From CALOCV01 sp942491955 (lineage in GTDB: Bacteria > Chlamydiota > Chlamydiia > Chlamydiales > CALOCV01): a DNA stretch of 31,376 nt. This document shows positions 22,104 through 30,630 of this stretch, piece after piece. Made by a program: the position numbers and the translations under genes. The notes beneath the pieces are model-generated. The model saw only the letters and a list, made by a program, of their open reading frames with translations. It was not told the DNA's origin and ran no database searches. Location of the stretch: assembly GCA_942491955.1 (NCBI GenBank), contig CALOCV010000013.1, positions 1 through 31,376 on the forward strand. Reading direction: 5' to 3'. Every line of letters starts with the position of its first letter. Positions within the stretch are counted from its first letter, which is position 1.

Positions 22104-22712
22104 TTAATGGTTAGATATAATTTGTGCATATATGTGTTGAACTTGTTGAAAGAGCTGTTCTTCGGACCCATTGTTTTTGAGAATATAGTGAGCTCTTTGA
22201 CATTTTTTTAATGGAGGCCATTGGTTTTCCTGGCGTAGAGAAAATTCTTTTTCCCCTTTTCCTGTTTTCTTGTGAAAGCGTTGGTAACGAAGTTGAGGAT
22301 CGGAATGGACGGTGATGAAAACGTCGTAATCCTTTTCCCACTGACATTCAAATAACAGGGGGACTTCAACCACAAATAGCGGAAAGAGGGATTTTTCTGC
22401 AACTGTTTGATATTCCGAGTTAATCCATTGTTTGATACGAGGATGGAGAATGGCCTCTAAAGAGAATAAAAGTTTTTTATTTGGAAAAACTTTTTGTGCC
22501 ACTTTTTTGCGAGAAATATCTCCCTTTTCTAGGACGTCTTCCCCTAATAAGGCAATGACTTGTTGTCGAATTTCTTGATCATGAAGGAGGAGGTGATGAG
22601 TGATTGAGTCGGTACTTATAACAAAGGCACCCAGCTGTCTGAAAAATTCACAGACCGTTGTTTTGCCAGAAGAGAGGCTGCCGGTAACAGCGACGCGAGT
22701 CAATTTTAGCAC
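22104..22712 (-). CDS. coaE: Dephospho-CoA kinase
   Basis: Phosphorylates the ribose 3'-OH of dephospho-CoA, the last step of coenzyme A synthesis. About 202 residues. The P-loop is VAVTGSLSSGKTTVCEFF, followed by GAFVISTDSITHHLL (metal-binding Asp), ILHPRIKQWIN and VVEVPLLFECQWEKDYD. The start is uncertain: GTG 22712 overlaps the polA stop by 7 bp and gives VLKLTRVAVTG; TTG 22703 has GGAAAGAG at good spacing; TTG 22721 is the longest. None is ATG, so initiation is probably coupled to polA. The order sohB-polA-coaE-rho is the chlamydial order (CT494-CT491). Confidence 0.93.
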   Translation of the reverse strand: MLKLTRVAVTGSLSSGKTTVCEFFRQLGAFVISTDSITHHLLLHDQEIRQQVIALLGEDVLEKGDISRKKVAQKVFPNKKLLFSLEAILHPRIKQWINSEYQTVAEKSLFPLFVVEVPLLFECQWEKDYDVFITVHSDPQLRYQRFHKKTGKGEKEFSLRQENQWPPLKKCQRAHYILKNNGSEEQLFQQVQHIYAQIISNH

Positions 22713-25366
22713 TCTTTCCAATTTTTGCCAACATGAATATCAACGAGTAAAGGAACACGGAGTTGTACGACTCCCTCCATCTCTTCGCGGACGATTTTTT
22801 GGAAGGCATCGATTTCATCATCCGGCACCTCGAAGAGAAGCTCATCGTGGATTTGAAGAATCATATATCCCTTTTTCTTTTCCTGATCCAAGCGGGATTG
22901 TACGTGAATCATCGCTTTTTTTATCATGTCAGCGGCACTCCCTTGGATGGGGGTATTGACAGCAAGTCGTTCTGCAGCGAAGCGGATTTGGGCATTTTTG
23001 CTGAGAATTTCCGGTAGTACGCGTTCTCTTCCCGTATAGGTGGTTGTTTTCCCAGTTTCTCGAGCTCTTTCCTTACAAGATTCAAGAAAGTTCTTCACAT
23101 TTTGATATCGGGAAAAATACTTTTCGATGAAGGCTGCCGCTTCTTTGTGTGGAATTCCGATCCCCTGGGAGAGGCCGAATGCCTGTTGACCATAGATCAC
23201 GCCGAAGTTGACCGCTTTGGCCTGTTGTCTTTGTTCGTAGGAGACCTGATTGACAGGCACTTCCCACAGTTCTGCGGCTGTTGCTGCGTGGACATCGACT
23301 CCCTTTTGGAAGGCATCGATGAGTTTCGGATCTTCGCAGAGGTGAGCGAGAAGGCGCAGTTCCATTTGTGAGTAGTCGGCTGAAAGAAAACTCCACCCCT
23401 TTTTTTCTGGTCGAAAGGCCTCACGTATTTGTCTACCCGCTTCGGATCGGATCGGAATATTTTGGAGGTTAGGGTCTTGACAAGAGAGGCGACCGGTTGT
23501 GGTTCCTGACTGGACAAAGGTGCAGTGGATGCGGTGATCTTTTGCCAAAACTTCTTGAGGTAAGGTTTCGATGTAGGTCGATCGCAATTTCTCGAGTTGG
23601 CGGTATTCGAGGATTTCGCGGGCAATGGGATACTCTTTTTCTAGGGATTCTAAGACGCTGGCACTTGTCGAGTGACCCGTTGCTGTTTTTTTCGGAGGCT
23701 TGATTCCCAGTTTTTGGAAGAGAATTTCGCTAATTTGTTTCGGGGAGTTGAGATTGAATTCTTCTCCACATAGGGAGAAGATTTTCTTTTTTTGTGTTGC
23801 GATTTGTTCGCGGATGGCTGTTCCTTGTTTCTCAAGGGTCGATTCATCGACGAAGATGCCATGCCGTTCCATTTTTGCTAAAACGGGGAGAAGGGGAAGT
23901 TCGATATCGGTAAGGAGGTGGAGAAGGTTGCGTTCTTGGAGTTGCTTTTCGAGTTCGATTTTTAGACGGATGGTGTAGTCGACATCTTCGCAGCAGTACT
24001 CTTTGATCGGTTCTAATGGGACATCGGGCATTTTTTTTGCATCGCGTCCCTTGCCGATCAGCTCTTCCAAAGAAATTTTTTGTTTTCCAAAAAGTTCCAG
24101 GGAGAGGGTATCCAGTGAGTGGCGTCGGCTATGGGCGTTAAGGATATAGGAGGCCAAGATCGTATCAAACCCGAGGTTTTTGACGGTGATCTCTTCGTTG
24201 GCGAGAATATGGATATCGTATTTGGCGTTGTGGGCGAAGAAGGCGATCTTTTCATTTTCGAAAAGGGTTTTTACTGAAGAGAGAACACGTTCTCGAGGGA
24301 TGTTTCCATTTAGAGGGATGTACCATGCTTCGCCGGGGGCGAATCCCAAGCCGATGCCGACAAGTTCGGCTTTCATCGGTTGGTAGTGGGTTGTTTCTGT
24401 ATCAAAGGCGATGATTTTTTGTGTTTGTAATTTCTTGATGAGGGCATCGAGGGCTTTTTCGTCGTTGATCAAATGGTATTGGGTCTCATGGATTGAAGAA
24501 TTTTCTTTTGGAGACATTTCTTTTAAAAGAGAGAGGAAATGCATCGATGAGTAGAACTCTTGCAATGCTTTTGGATCCCCTTTTTGTAGAGTGTAGAAAT
24601 CGGGCTCGTAGGGAATGGGCACATCGGTATCGATCGTGACTAGCGTTCGACTTAGCAGAGCGAGGTCGCGTTCGATTTCCACCACTTCTTGTTTCTTTTT
24701 TCCGGGGATCTCTTTTGGGTGGTCGAGAATGTAGTCAAGGGAGGGGAATTGCTGGAGGAGTGAAGCGGCAGTTTTAGGACCAAAGCCAGGAAGGCCTGGG
24801 ATGTTATCCGACGAGTCGCCAACCATTGCCATCAGGTCGATGATTTTTTCTGGCGGCACGCCATAGGTTTCTTCGACCCCTTTTTTATCGAGAATGCGAT
24901 TCTCTTTATGAGCATTTAAGAGGTACGTCTTATCGGATACCATTTGTGCCAAGTCTTTGTCCGATGTGCAGAGATAGGTCGAGAATCCGTGTTTCTCTCC
25001 CCATTTTGCAATACTTCCCATGGTGTCGTCGGCTTCGACACCTTCGATGGAGAGGAAGGGGATTCCATAGAGGGAGCAAAAATTACGAGCCTCTTCAATT
25101 TGGTCATACAAATCGGGTTGTACAGCAACCCGATGGGATTTGTATTCGGGATAGATCTCTTTTCTTTTTGCCTGATTGTTGGGACCATCAAAGACAGCAA
25201 CGCAATGGGTAGGGGAAAAATCTTTAAAAATTTTCAGCAGTGAACGGATGAAGCCATAGAGGGCATTGGTGGAAAAACCCTCTGCGTTCGTCATGTGTGG
25301 GATGGCAAAATAGGAGCGGAATAAGAAACCAGAAGCATCGATGACGTAGAGTTTTTTCTCAGCCAT
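22706..25366 (-). CDS. polA: DNA polymerase I
   Basis: A repair and Okazaki-fragment polymerase of 886 residues with all three domains. The 5' nuclease has LYVIDASGFLFRSYFAIPHM, SIEGVEADDTMGSIAKW and MVGDSSDNIPGLPGFGPKTA. The 3'-5' exonuclease keeps its acidic residues (IIAFDTETTHYQPM, FFAHNAKYDIHILA and CCEDVDYT), so proofreading is likely active. The polymerase has motif A FLSADYSQMELRLLAHL, motif B RQQAKAVNFGVIYGQQAFG and motif C LQIHDELLFEVPDDE. ATG 25366 (MAEKKLYVIDASG) is chosen. The open frame upstream is only the antisense-like overlap with sohB, whose TGA lies inside ATGGCTGA (8-bp overlap, coupled). Confidence 0.98.
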   Translation of the reverse strand: MAEKKLYVIDASGFLFRSYFAIPHMTNAEGFSTNALYGFIRSLLKIFKDFSPTHCVAVFDGPNNQAKRKEIYPEYKSHRVAVQPDLYDQIEEARNFCSLYGIPFLSIEGVEADDTMGSIAKWGEKHGFSTYLCTSDKDLAQMVSDKTYLLNAHKENRILDKKGVEETYGVPPEKIIDLMAMVGDSSDNIPGLPGFGPKTAASLLQQFPSLDYILDHPKEIPGKKKQEVVEIERDLALLSRTLVTIDTDVPIPYEPDFYTLQKGDPKALQEFYSSMHFLSLLKEMSPKENSSIHETQYHLINDEKALDALIKKLQTQKIIAFDTETTHYQPMKAELVGIGLGFAPGEAWYIPLNGNIPRERVLSSVKTLFENEKIAFFAHNAKYDIHILANEEITVKNLGFDTILASYILNAHSRRHSLDTLSLELFGKQKISLEELIGKGRDAKKMPDVPLEPIKEYCCEDVDYTIRLKIELEKQLQERNLLHLLTDIELPLLPVLAKMERHGIFVDESTLEKQGTAIREQIATQKKKIFSLCGEEFNLNSPKQISEILFQKLGIKPPKKTATGHSTSASVLESLEKEYPIAREILEYRQLEKLRSTYIETLPQEVLAKDHRIHCTFVQSGTTTGRLSCQDPNLQNIPIRSEAGRQIREAFRPEKKGWSFLSADYSQMELRLLAHLCEDPKLIDAFQKGVDVHAATAAELWEVPVNQVSYEQRQQAKAVNFGVIYGQQAFGLSQGIGIPHKEAAAFIEKYFSRYQNVKNFLESCKERARETGKTTTYTGRERVLPEILSKNAQIRFAAERLAVNTPIQGSAADMIKKAMIHVQSRLDQEKKKGYMILQIHDELLFEVPDDEIDAFQKIVREEMEGVVQLRVPLLVDIHVGKNWKEC

Positions 25367-26408
25367 GGGGGGTATACAAATAGGCAAGTGGGGAGTGTAA
25401 TTCCGAAGCGGGATCTCCGTGGAGTGAGAAAGTGTGGCGGATCGCGCCATTATGTACCGCTTCAGAAGCATTAAAAAGTTGTTGGATCCAAGGCTCTTTC
25501 TTCATGGCAAGAACTTGGTAGGAATCTTCTTCGAGCCCCAAATCATTCAATAATTGTTTTACAGTCTCTCTCCAGGAGATGCCTGTTTCATCAATAAATC
25601 CAAATTCTTTCGCCTGAGCTGCGGGGAAGACCTCGGCACCGTAGACATCGATCAATTTTTCTCGATTCATGGCGGTGCGATTTTTTAAGACGATATTCAC
25701 AAAATCGTCGTAGTAGTAGGTCATGATCTCTTCAAAACCTTCACCTTCATTGGGTTTCCACTTGCGGAAGGGATTGAGAGCGTCTTTGTCTTTTCCTTTC
25801 GCGAAGGTTTTGACGGGAATTTCAAATTTTTCCAAGACATTAGTTAGATTAAAGAAAGGGAAAGCGAGGCGAATTCCAACGCTTCCAACCAAACTCACTC
25901 CCGAAGAGAAAATTTTGTCGGTGGCACAGGCGATGTAGTAGCCTCCAGAGGCGCAAAAACCATCGATGTAGGCATACACGGGAACATCGTATTGTTCTTT
26001 ATATTCTCGAATGGCGTGGTAGATTCCGTCAGAATCGACGACTGTGCCGCCCATGGAATTGATTCGGATAAGGAGCGCTTTTACGCGATCATTGGCCAAA
26101 TCGCCCTCACGTGATTCAAGCAGTTGTTGTCGGATGGTTTGTTGGTTGAGTTTATCGGTTCCGATGAGTCCATCGATATCGATTTGCAAGATCACGGGTG
26201 TGGTGTGTGCAAGTTCTTTTCGTACTCCGTCAGCATTGGGAAGAACTTGCAGATCGTACTCTCGCTTGACCTCTTCTGTGTCGGATGAGAATAGGTTGAT
26301 GGCGATGAGGAAGAGGATAATGGCGCCACCAATGGCAACCATGACAAAAAACGTTTTACAAAAAGCGCGCCATGCGGAGCGAACGATCGATTCTTGAGGA
26401 GAGGACAT
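25359..26408 (-). CDS. sohB: SppA/SohB-type signal peptide peptidase
   Basis: A membrane serine protease of family S49 that degrades cleaved signal peptides. 349 residues. One N-terminal transmembrane helix (FFVMVAIGGAIILFLIAINL) is followed by a periplasmic domain. ALLIRINSMGGTVVDSDGIY and PVYAYIDGFCASGGYYIACA contain the S49 core with the nucleophilic Ser in ASGGYYIA, then VSLVGSVGIRL. AKEFGFIDETG follows. It matches the single-domain form, not the duplicated 600-residue E. coli SppA. ATG 26408 opens the minus-strand operon. The divergent space to 26685 (276 bp) holds promoters for both directions but no convincing gene; the short frame at 26407-26610 has biased, lysine-rich composition. 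Confidence 0.92.
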   Translation of the reverse strand: MSSPQESIVRSAWRAFCKTFFVMVAIGGAIILFLIAINLFSSDTEEVKREYDLQVLPNADGVRKELAHTTPVILQIDIDGLIGTDKLNQQTIRQQLLESREGDLANDRVKALLIRINSMGGTVVDSDGIYHAIREYKEQYDVPVYAYIDGFCASGGYYIACATDKIFSSGVSLVGSVGIRLAFPFFNLTNVLEKFEIPVKTFAKGKDKDALNPFRKWKPNEGEGFEEIMTYYYDDFVNIVLKNRTAMNREKLIDVYGAEVFPAAQAKEFGFIDETGISWRETVKQLLNDLGLEEDSYQVLAMKKEPWIQQLFNASEAVHNGAIRHTFSLHGDPASELHSPLAYLYTPHG

Positions 26409-26684
26409 GAGCTATTCACCGGATAGAGAGTTAAAGAAAAAGGATACGAAAAAAGACGATTTTAATGCAAAGCAATGCGAGTGGATTTTCTGCTTCAATA
26501 CCAAACGCGAAAGCCGCGAAGAAAACGCGAAGATATTGATTTCAAAATTTTTTTTCCTTGTCTTGAGAAAGGAACCCATTCCAATAGAAAATAGGACAGA
26601 AAAAATTTAAAAAAATAGATTTTAAATCCATTTCCATGGACAATGAAGATTAGTTTTAATATTCGTCATTCTGGAGGTTTAAAT

Positions 26685-29138
26685 ATGGAAGTTTCTCGCA
26701 CAGGTTTATGGGCAAAACTCGATCAATCTATCCAAGAATTGCAAAAAAAGGAGCCTGGTCTTGAGATCAAAGACATTGGTCAAAAGTATTGGATTCAAGC
26801 AGATGGTTCTTTGCGGAAGAAGAACGGATTTTTTCGATTGGTCCATTGGCTTTTTCGTCGTTCGCAAACAGAAGAGCTAAAAAAAATCATGTTCTTATGT
26901 TCTCTTGAGCTACTCACAACGGGGAATAAAGACTACACCCTCACTGTAGAGAAAACACAAGGCATTGGTTTTTTGTTGCGTCAGATAGGAGAAAAAGTTG
27001 CAAAGGCTGCGCAAGACAACCCAACGAAATGGGAAAAAATCGACAAGGATAATCTCGCAAGTATCGATCGCAAAATCCAAGAATTGGTGCCGGTAGAGCA
27101 TCAACCGGAAGATGGAGAAGGTGTGCCTCCATTACCGCCTAAACCGCCTACACCGCCTCCTTCCATCGATGACATTATGTTAAATCCAGGGCAATATAGC
27201 CAAGCCGATTTAGAAACACAGCATGATGAGCTTGTCAAACGCCTTGAGCAAATGGAGGCAACAGAAAGAAGCAAGACTCTTGGTAAATTAAAAAATTTTC
27301 ATTTATCTTCGAGTGAAGCGACAACCCTGATTGAAAATTTGATCAAAGATCTGAAACAACCGACAACGGCAGATGTAGTGCCTGTTTTCAAGCATTGTAG
27401 TGAGGAAGATTTTCCTTATGAGACGATGGTAAAATGCTTCGGAAAGGAAACCCAAGGTGTTTGGAAGGGTGATTTTTTCTTGATCCATATGAGTAATATA
27501 AATTTTTCATTAGAAAAAGCTTTAGTTGCTGCAGCAAAGCAAGAGAAGGTTCAAGCTCTCCAGGTAGGAACACTGCTTGTGACACCGGCTATGCTTGAAA
27601 AGGTATTGGAAGCCAAACCAAGCATCCGCTTGGAAGGATTGGCTTTGTGTGTGCAGAGGGGGCCTCATGATACATGGGATTCCTTGATTAAAAAGCTCGT
27701 TCCACAGATGGCAACACCTCTCTCACAATTATTAAAGGGAAATTTTTCTCAAGCGGAGCAAGAGTGGAAGGAGATTAGAAACAAGCAAGAACATTTGGAC
27801 GAGGTTAGCTTAATCGAAGTCATTTTGGGGGACTATTCGTCTTTTCAGCCTTCGGTCATTCTTTCTCTTTTGTATTTAGCTAACTCCTCTGAAAAAGTCC
27901 TTTTCCAGGTTTTACTTGAGGGTTGGACGCAAAAGATGCTGCATAATATTTCCAACGAATTAGACCCGACTATTGAGAATTGGATCATTGCTTTAGCTGC
28001 ATTCTCAAAAAGGGATGCAACTCTCAACATTTGGAACAAGCATCCTATCGCAGAAAAGGTAGCAGAGCGGTTTGATGTGATAGGGATATGGTTGCTTTGG
28101 AAAAGTATTCCCGAGAATTTGCGAGCTCATCTGCCTCGGTTCCCTTTACGAATAGCAAAGGGAGAGGATGTAGAGAATTTTGCGCAAGGACTTAGAGGCG
28201 GTCATGATGAATTTTTGCAAGATTTGAAACAAATGCGAGTTGCTCGTTGGGTTTTTGATGGTAAGGAGGCGACCTATTCCATCAATATCGAAGATTTCAA
28301 GACGCTGCAAGAGAAGCTTATTGGTTCTACTCCCATCGAATTTCGGAACGTGAGTTTCTCTAATGCTATTTTAGCAGAATGCGAAAAAGCAGGGGTGAAA
28401 GAGCTATCGATTGTCGTGGATGAAGAGTCTGCGGAAAAATCAGAATGGGATTTCGCGCAATGTCCGAGTTTGGAAAAGCTTTCCATTCGAGCAGAACAGT
28501 TTGAGCCCGATATAGAAGAATCATTAAAAAAATTGAGCGAACTAAAAGAATTTTCTCTTCATCTTGTTCCTGGTAAAGAAACAGCTATGAATCTTCGTTA
28601 TTTTGATTTGCTGAAAAATTTGCTAAAACATTCTAAGATCGAACACGTAGTGATTAAAGCGGACGACATCCCTTCTGATTCGGCTCGTCCATACATGACG
28701 CTATCTAGTCCTACCGAAGGTGTGCCAGACTCTTTAAAATCGCTTTCTTTGGCAAATGTCATCGTACAAGAAAATTTTCCATTTGATGCATTGTTTGCAG
28801 CAAAGAATTTGAAAGACATTCATCTGACTTTGATTCCCAATGATGAAGTCAATCATCAAGCCATTATAGAAAAATTGGATCAAGCGATTGAGAAAGGGGG
28901 AGACAAGGAGAGTGTTCGGGTATTTTTCCGAGTGCCTATTTTTACAGAAGATGGTAAGGTGTCTTCTTCCTATAGTAAAATATTAAAAGGGAATGAGCAG
29001 AACGCAACCTATGAAACAAAAGAGGCACAACAGCAGTTGATTAAGACGGTGCAACAGCGTTTAACGGGATCCTCCAAGTATTTGCAAGTCAACGAGAAGG
29101 GGAATATTTCTTATGTTTTTAACTCAGAAAGGGTGTAG
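26685..29138 (+). CDS. Putative secreted effector with proline-rich and LRR-like regions
   Basis: 817 residues, not assigned to a known family. GGAGG stands 7 bases before ATG 26685, which is preferred over ATG 26643. A globular N-terminal domain comes first (GLWAKLDQSIQELQKKEPGL, then NGFFRLVHWLFRRSQTEELK). Around residues 148-160 is the proline-rich stretch VPPLPPKPPTPPPS, whose PPLPPK fits the class II SH3 ligand pattern. A helical middle region follows. The C-terminal third has irregular leucine-rich units (CPSLEKLSIRAEQFEPDI, LKKLSELKEFSLHLVPG, VPDSLKSLSLANVIVQ and AAKNLKDIHLTLIPND). No signal peptide or membrane helix is seen. This layout resembles host-directed type III effectors of protist-associated chlamydiae, which I infer but cannot prove. 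Its stop overlaps the convergent ATPase gene by 15 bp. Confidence 0.8.
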   Translation: MEVSRTGLWAKLDQSIQELQKKEPGLEIKDIGQKYWIQADGSLRKKNGFFRLVHWLFRRSQTEELKKIMFLCSLELLTTGNKDYTLTVEKTQGIGFLLRQIGEKVAKAAQDNPTKWEKIDKDNLASIDRKIQELVPVEHQPEDGEGVPPLPPKPPTPPPSIDDIMLNPGQYSQADLETQHDELVKRLEQMEATERSKTLGKLKNFHLSSSEATTLIENLIKDLKQPTTADVVPVFKHCSEEDFPYETMVKCFGKETQGVWKGDFFLIHMSNINFSLEKALVAAAKQEKVQALQVGTLLVTPAMLEKVLEAKPSIRLEGLALCVQRGPHDTWDSLIKKLVPQMATPLSQLLKGNFSQAEQEWKEIRNKQEHLDEVSLIEVILGDYSSFQPSVILSLLYLANSSEKVLFQVLLEGWTQKMLHNISNELDPTIENWIIALAAFSKRDATLNIWNKHPIAEKVAERFDVIGIWLLWKSIPENLRAHLPRFPLRIAKGEDVENFAQGLRGGHDEFLQDLKQMRVARWVFDGKEATYSINIEDFKTLQEKLIGSTPIEFRNVSFSNAILAECEKAGVKELSIVVDEESAEKSEWDFAQCPSLEKLSIRAEQFEPDIEESLKKLSELKEFSLHLVPGKETAMNLRYFDLLKNLLKHSKIEHVVIKADDIPSDSARPYMTLSSPTEGVPDSLKSLSLANVIVQENFPFDALFAAKNLKDIHLTLIPNDEVNHQAIIEKLDQAIEKGGDKESVRVFFRVPIFTEDGKVSSSYSKILKGNEQNATYETKEAQQQLIKTVQQRLTGSSKYLQVNEKGNISYVFNSERV

Positions 29139-30549
29139 AAACTCATTGAAATCAATGATATTTGAGAAAAAATCACTTTCCCACACGGATTCATCGACAC
29201 CATTTGCATGAATCAAAACAGGCCGTATCGATAGATTCCTAGGGAGAGATAAACGACGCATTTTTTGTTTTACTTCATCAACGACTCTTTTTGTTATTTT
29301 CTGGGTATGAAACTTGATCTCACAGAGATAACACGTTCCAAATTTCGTTTGGATCATGTAATCAATTTGGCATCCTTGTCGATCATTCGCTTTACGCTGA
29401 AAAAATGGATTATCATTTACAATTTCAGAAGGATCGATACCAAGGATTTTCTGTACCGTTTTTCGATTGCTAAGGACAAGGTTTTCAAACTGAAGTCCCA
29501 TCGCAGATTGCCATTGAGGCAGTAGTTTCAGCCCTTGTTTTTCAATTTTCTTTTTGTTCGGTTCAATATATTTGAGATAAAATCTTAAATAATTGTCCTT
29601 GAGCCGAAAATGGCTCAATTTCGAATCTAGACCCGTCTTAAGATGCCAGGTAAAATCGCGAGAAACAAATCCTGCCGTAACGAGGTCTTCCATGTATTCA
29701 GAAACCAGGCTATTTTTTTCAACCTTCAAGGCTGTGTAAATATCTTTAAGCTCACAAGGTCCCTCAGAAAGCCTTTTAACAATGGTTTTGTAAGTAGTGC
29801 TTCTGGAGGAGAATAAATCTGAAAAAATTCTTTCAAATTCACTAAAAAGAAAACCTTCTTTTCGAAAACATAATCTTTGGATATTTGTCTCGGCGCTTTG
29901 ATTTGGTAAAATTTCTTCAAGGTAGCGTGGAACACCTCCCATTACAGAAAGTACTTTTAGCTTATCAAAAGCTGAGACTCTATTTTGTTCTGCATTCCAA
30001 AATTCATTACACTCATATAAGGGAAGTGCTTCCAGCACGATGTCTAAAGAGATTCTTCCCATAAATCCCGTACTGCTAAGAATATTTTTCTTCAATCCAA
30101 CTGGAAATCGACCCACATAAAATAAGAACTAGCTGTGGGTTGTTTTTGAAGTAGAGATCCCAAGCCGTTTTGAGCTTGCCTAAAAACGTAGGATCTTTTG
30201 AACCCATCCAGCTAATTTCATCTAAAACAAGAACAATTTTTTCTTTTTGAGCCTGTTGTGCTAAATGCCAAAACAAATCCCCCCAGTCATCAGCTCTCGG
30301 AAGAGGTATTTTCATTTCTCGTTGTAGTTGACGAGCGAATTCTTCCTTTTGATCAATGGCTGAAATTTCTCTTGTCGGTGGAAGCCCAGAAAAAACATAA
30401 TGAGATGTTTTCTGGGCAAATTCCTGTGCTAGACGACTCTTTCCAATGCGACGTCTTCCACGAATTACGACAAGACTCGCAGACTTTTTCTTAAAAAGTT
30501 CTCCAAGCATTTGGAGTTCTCTTTTTCTTCCAATAAAGGAGTGTTGCAT
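29124..30549 (-). CDS. ATPase with C-terminal nuclease-like domain (DUF234 type), one frameshift
   Basis: An accessory ATPase of the ATPase_2/DUF234 kind, often carried by mobile or horizontally moved DNA. The first part, from ATG 30549, reads MQHSFIGRKRELQMLGELF, has Walker A IRGRRRIGKSRLAQEFA and Walker B IVLVLDEISWMG, then LVLILCGSISSWIEEKYS and a stop. The second part, in another frame from about 30095, continues NILSSTGFMGRISLDIVLEA, PLYECNEFWN and GGVPRYLEEI, then a winged helix (CELKDIYTALKVEKNSLVSE). It ends with QIDYMIQTKFGTCYLCEIKF, where D and E-x-K fit a PD-(D/E)XK nuclease core. Removing one base of the five-A run (30085-30089 on plus) joins the parts as SWIEENILSSTGF, giving about 474 residues, a normal full length. 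AT-richer than its neighbours, it looks acquired. Confidence 0.82.
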
Positions 30550-30566
30550 GGGGAATCCATCATTTG

Positions 30567-30606
30567 GTGACGAGTAAATACTATCATTTTTACGTCACTA
30601 AATCAA
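30567..30606 (-). promoter_or_regulatory. Promoter with palindromic operator for the ATPase gene
   Basis: On minus, TTGATT (complement of 30601-30606) and TAGTAT (complement of 30578-30583) are 17 bases apart and resemble a sigma-70-type -35/-10 pair. The expected start is about 20 bases before ATG 30549. GTGACG (30567-30572) and CGTCAC (30593-30598) are inverted around the -10 element, a layout typical of a repressor site. Confidence 0.45.
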
Positions 30607-30619
30607 GAAAAATTGATTT
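30600..30619. terminator. Small hairpin after the reductase gene
   Basis: AAATCAA (30600-30606) and TTGATTT (30613-30619) are inverted around a 6-base loop, extendable by CAC/GTG past one mismatch. It lies 12 bases beyond the stop of the minus-strand reductase. There is no T-run on that strand after the stem, so termination would be weak. The left arm also serves as the -35 element proposed for the ATPase gene. Confidence 0.3.
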
Positions 30620-30630
30620 GGTGGTTTTTT

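Noticed and set aside
26407..26610. 67-codon frame between sohB and the effector gene
   Set aside because: ATG overlaps the sohB start on the other strand, composition is Lys/Glu/Phe-biased and no ribosome site is seen; probably promoter DNA.
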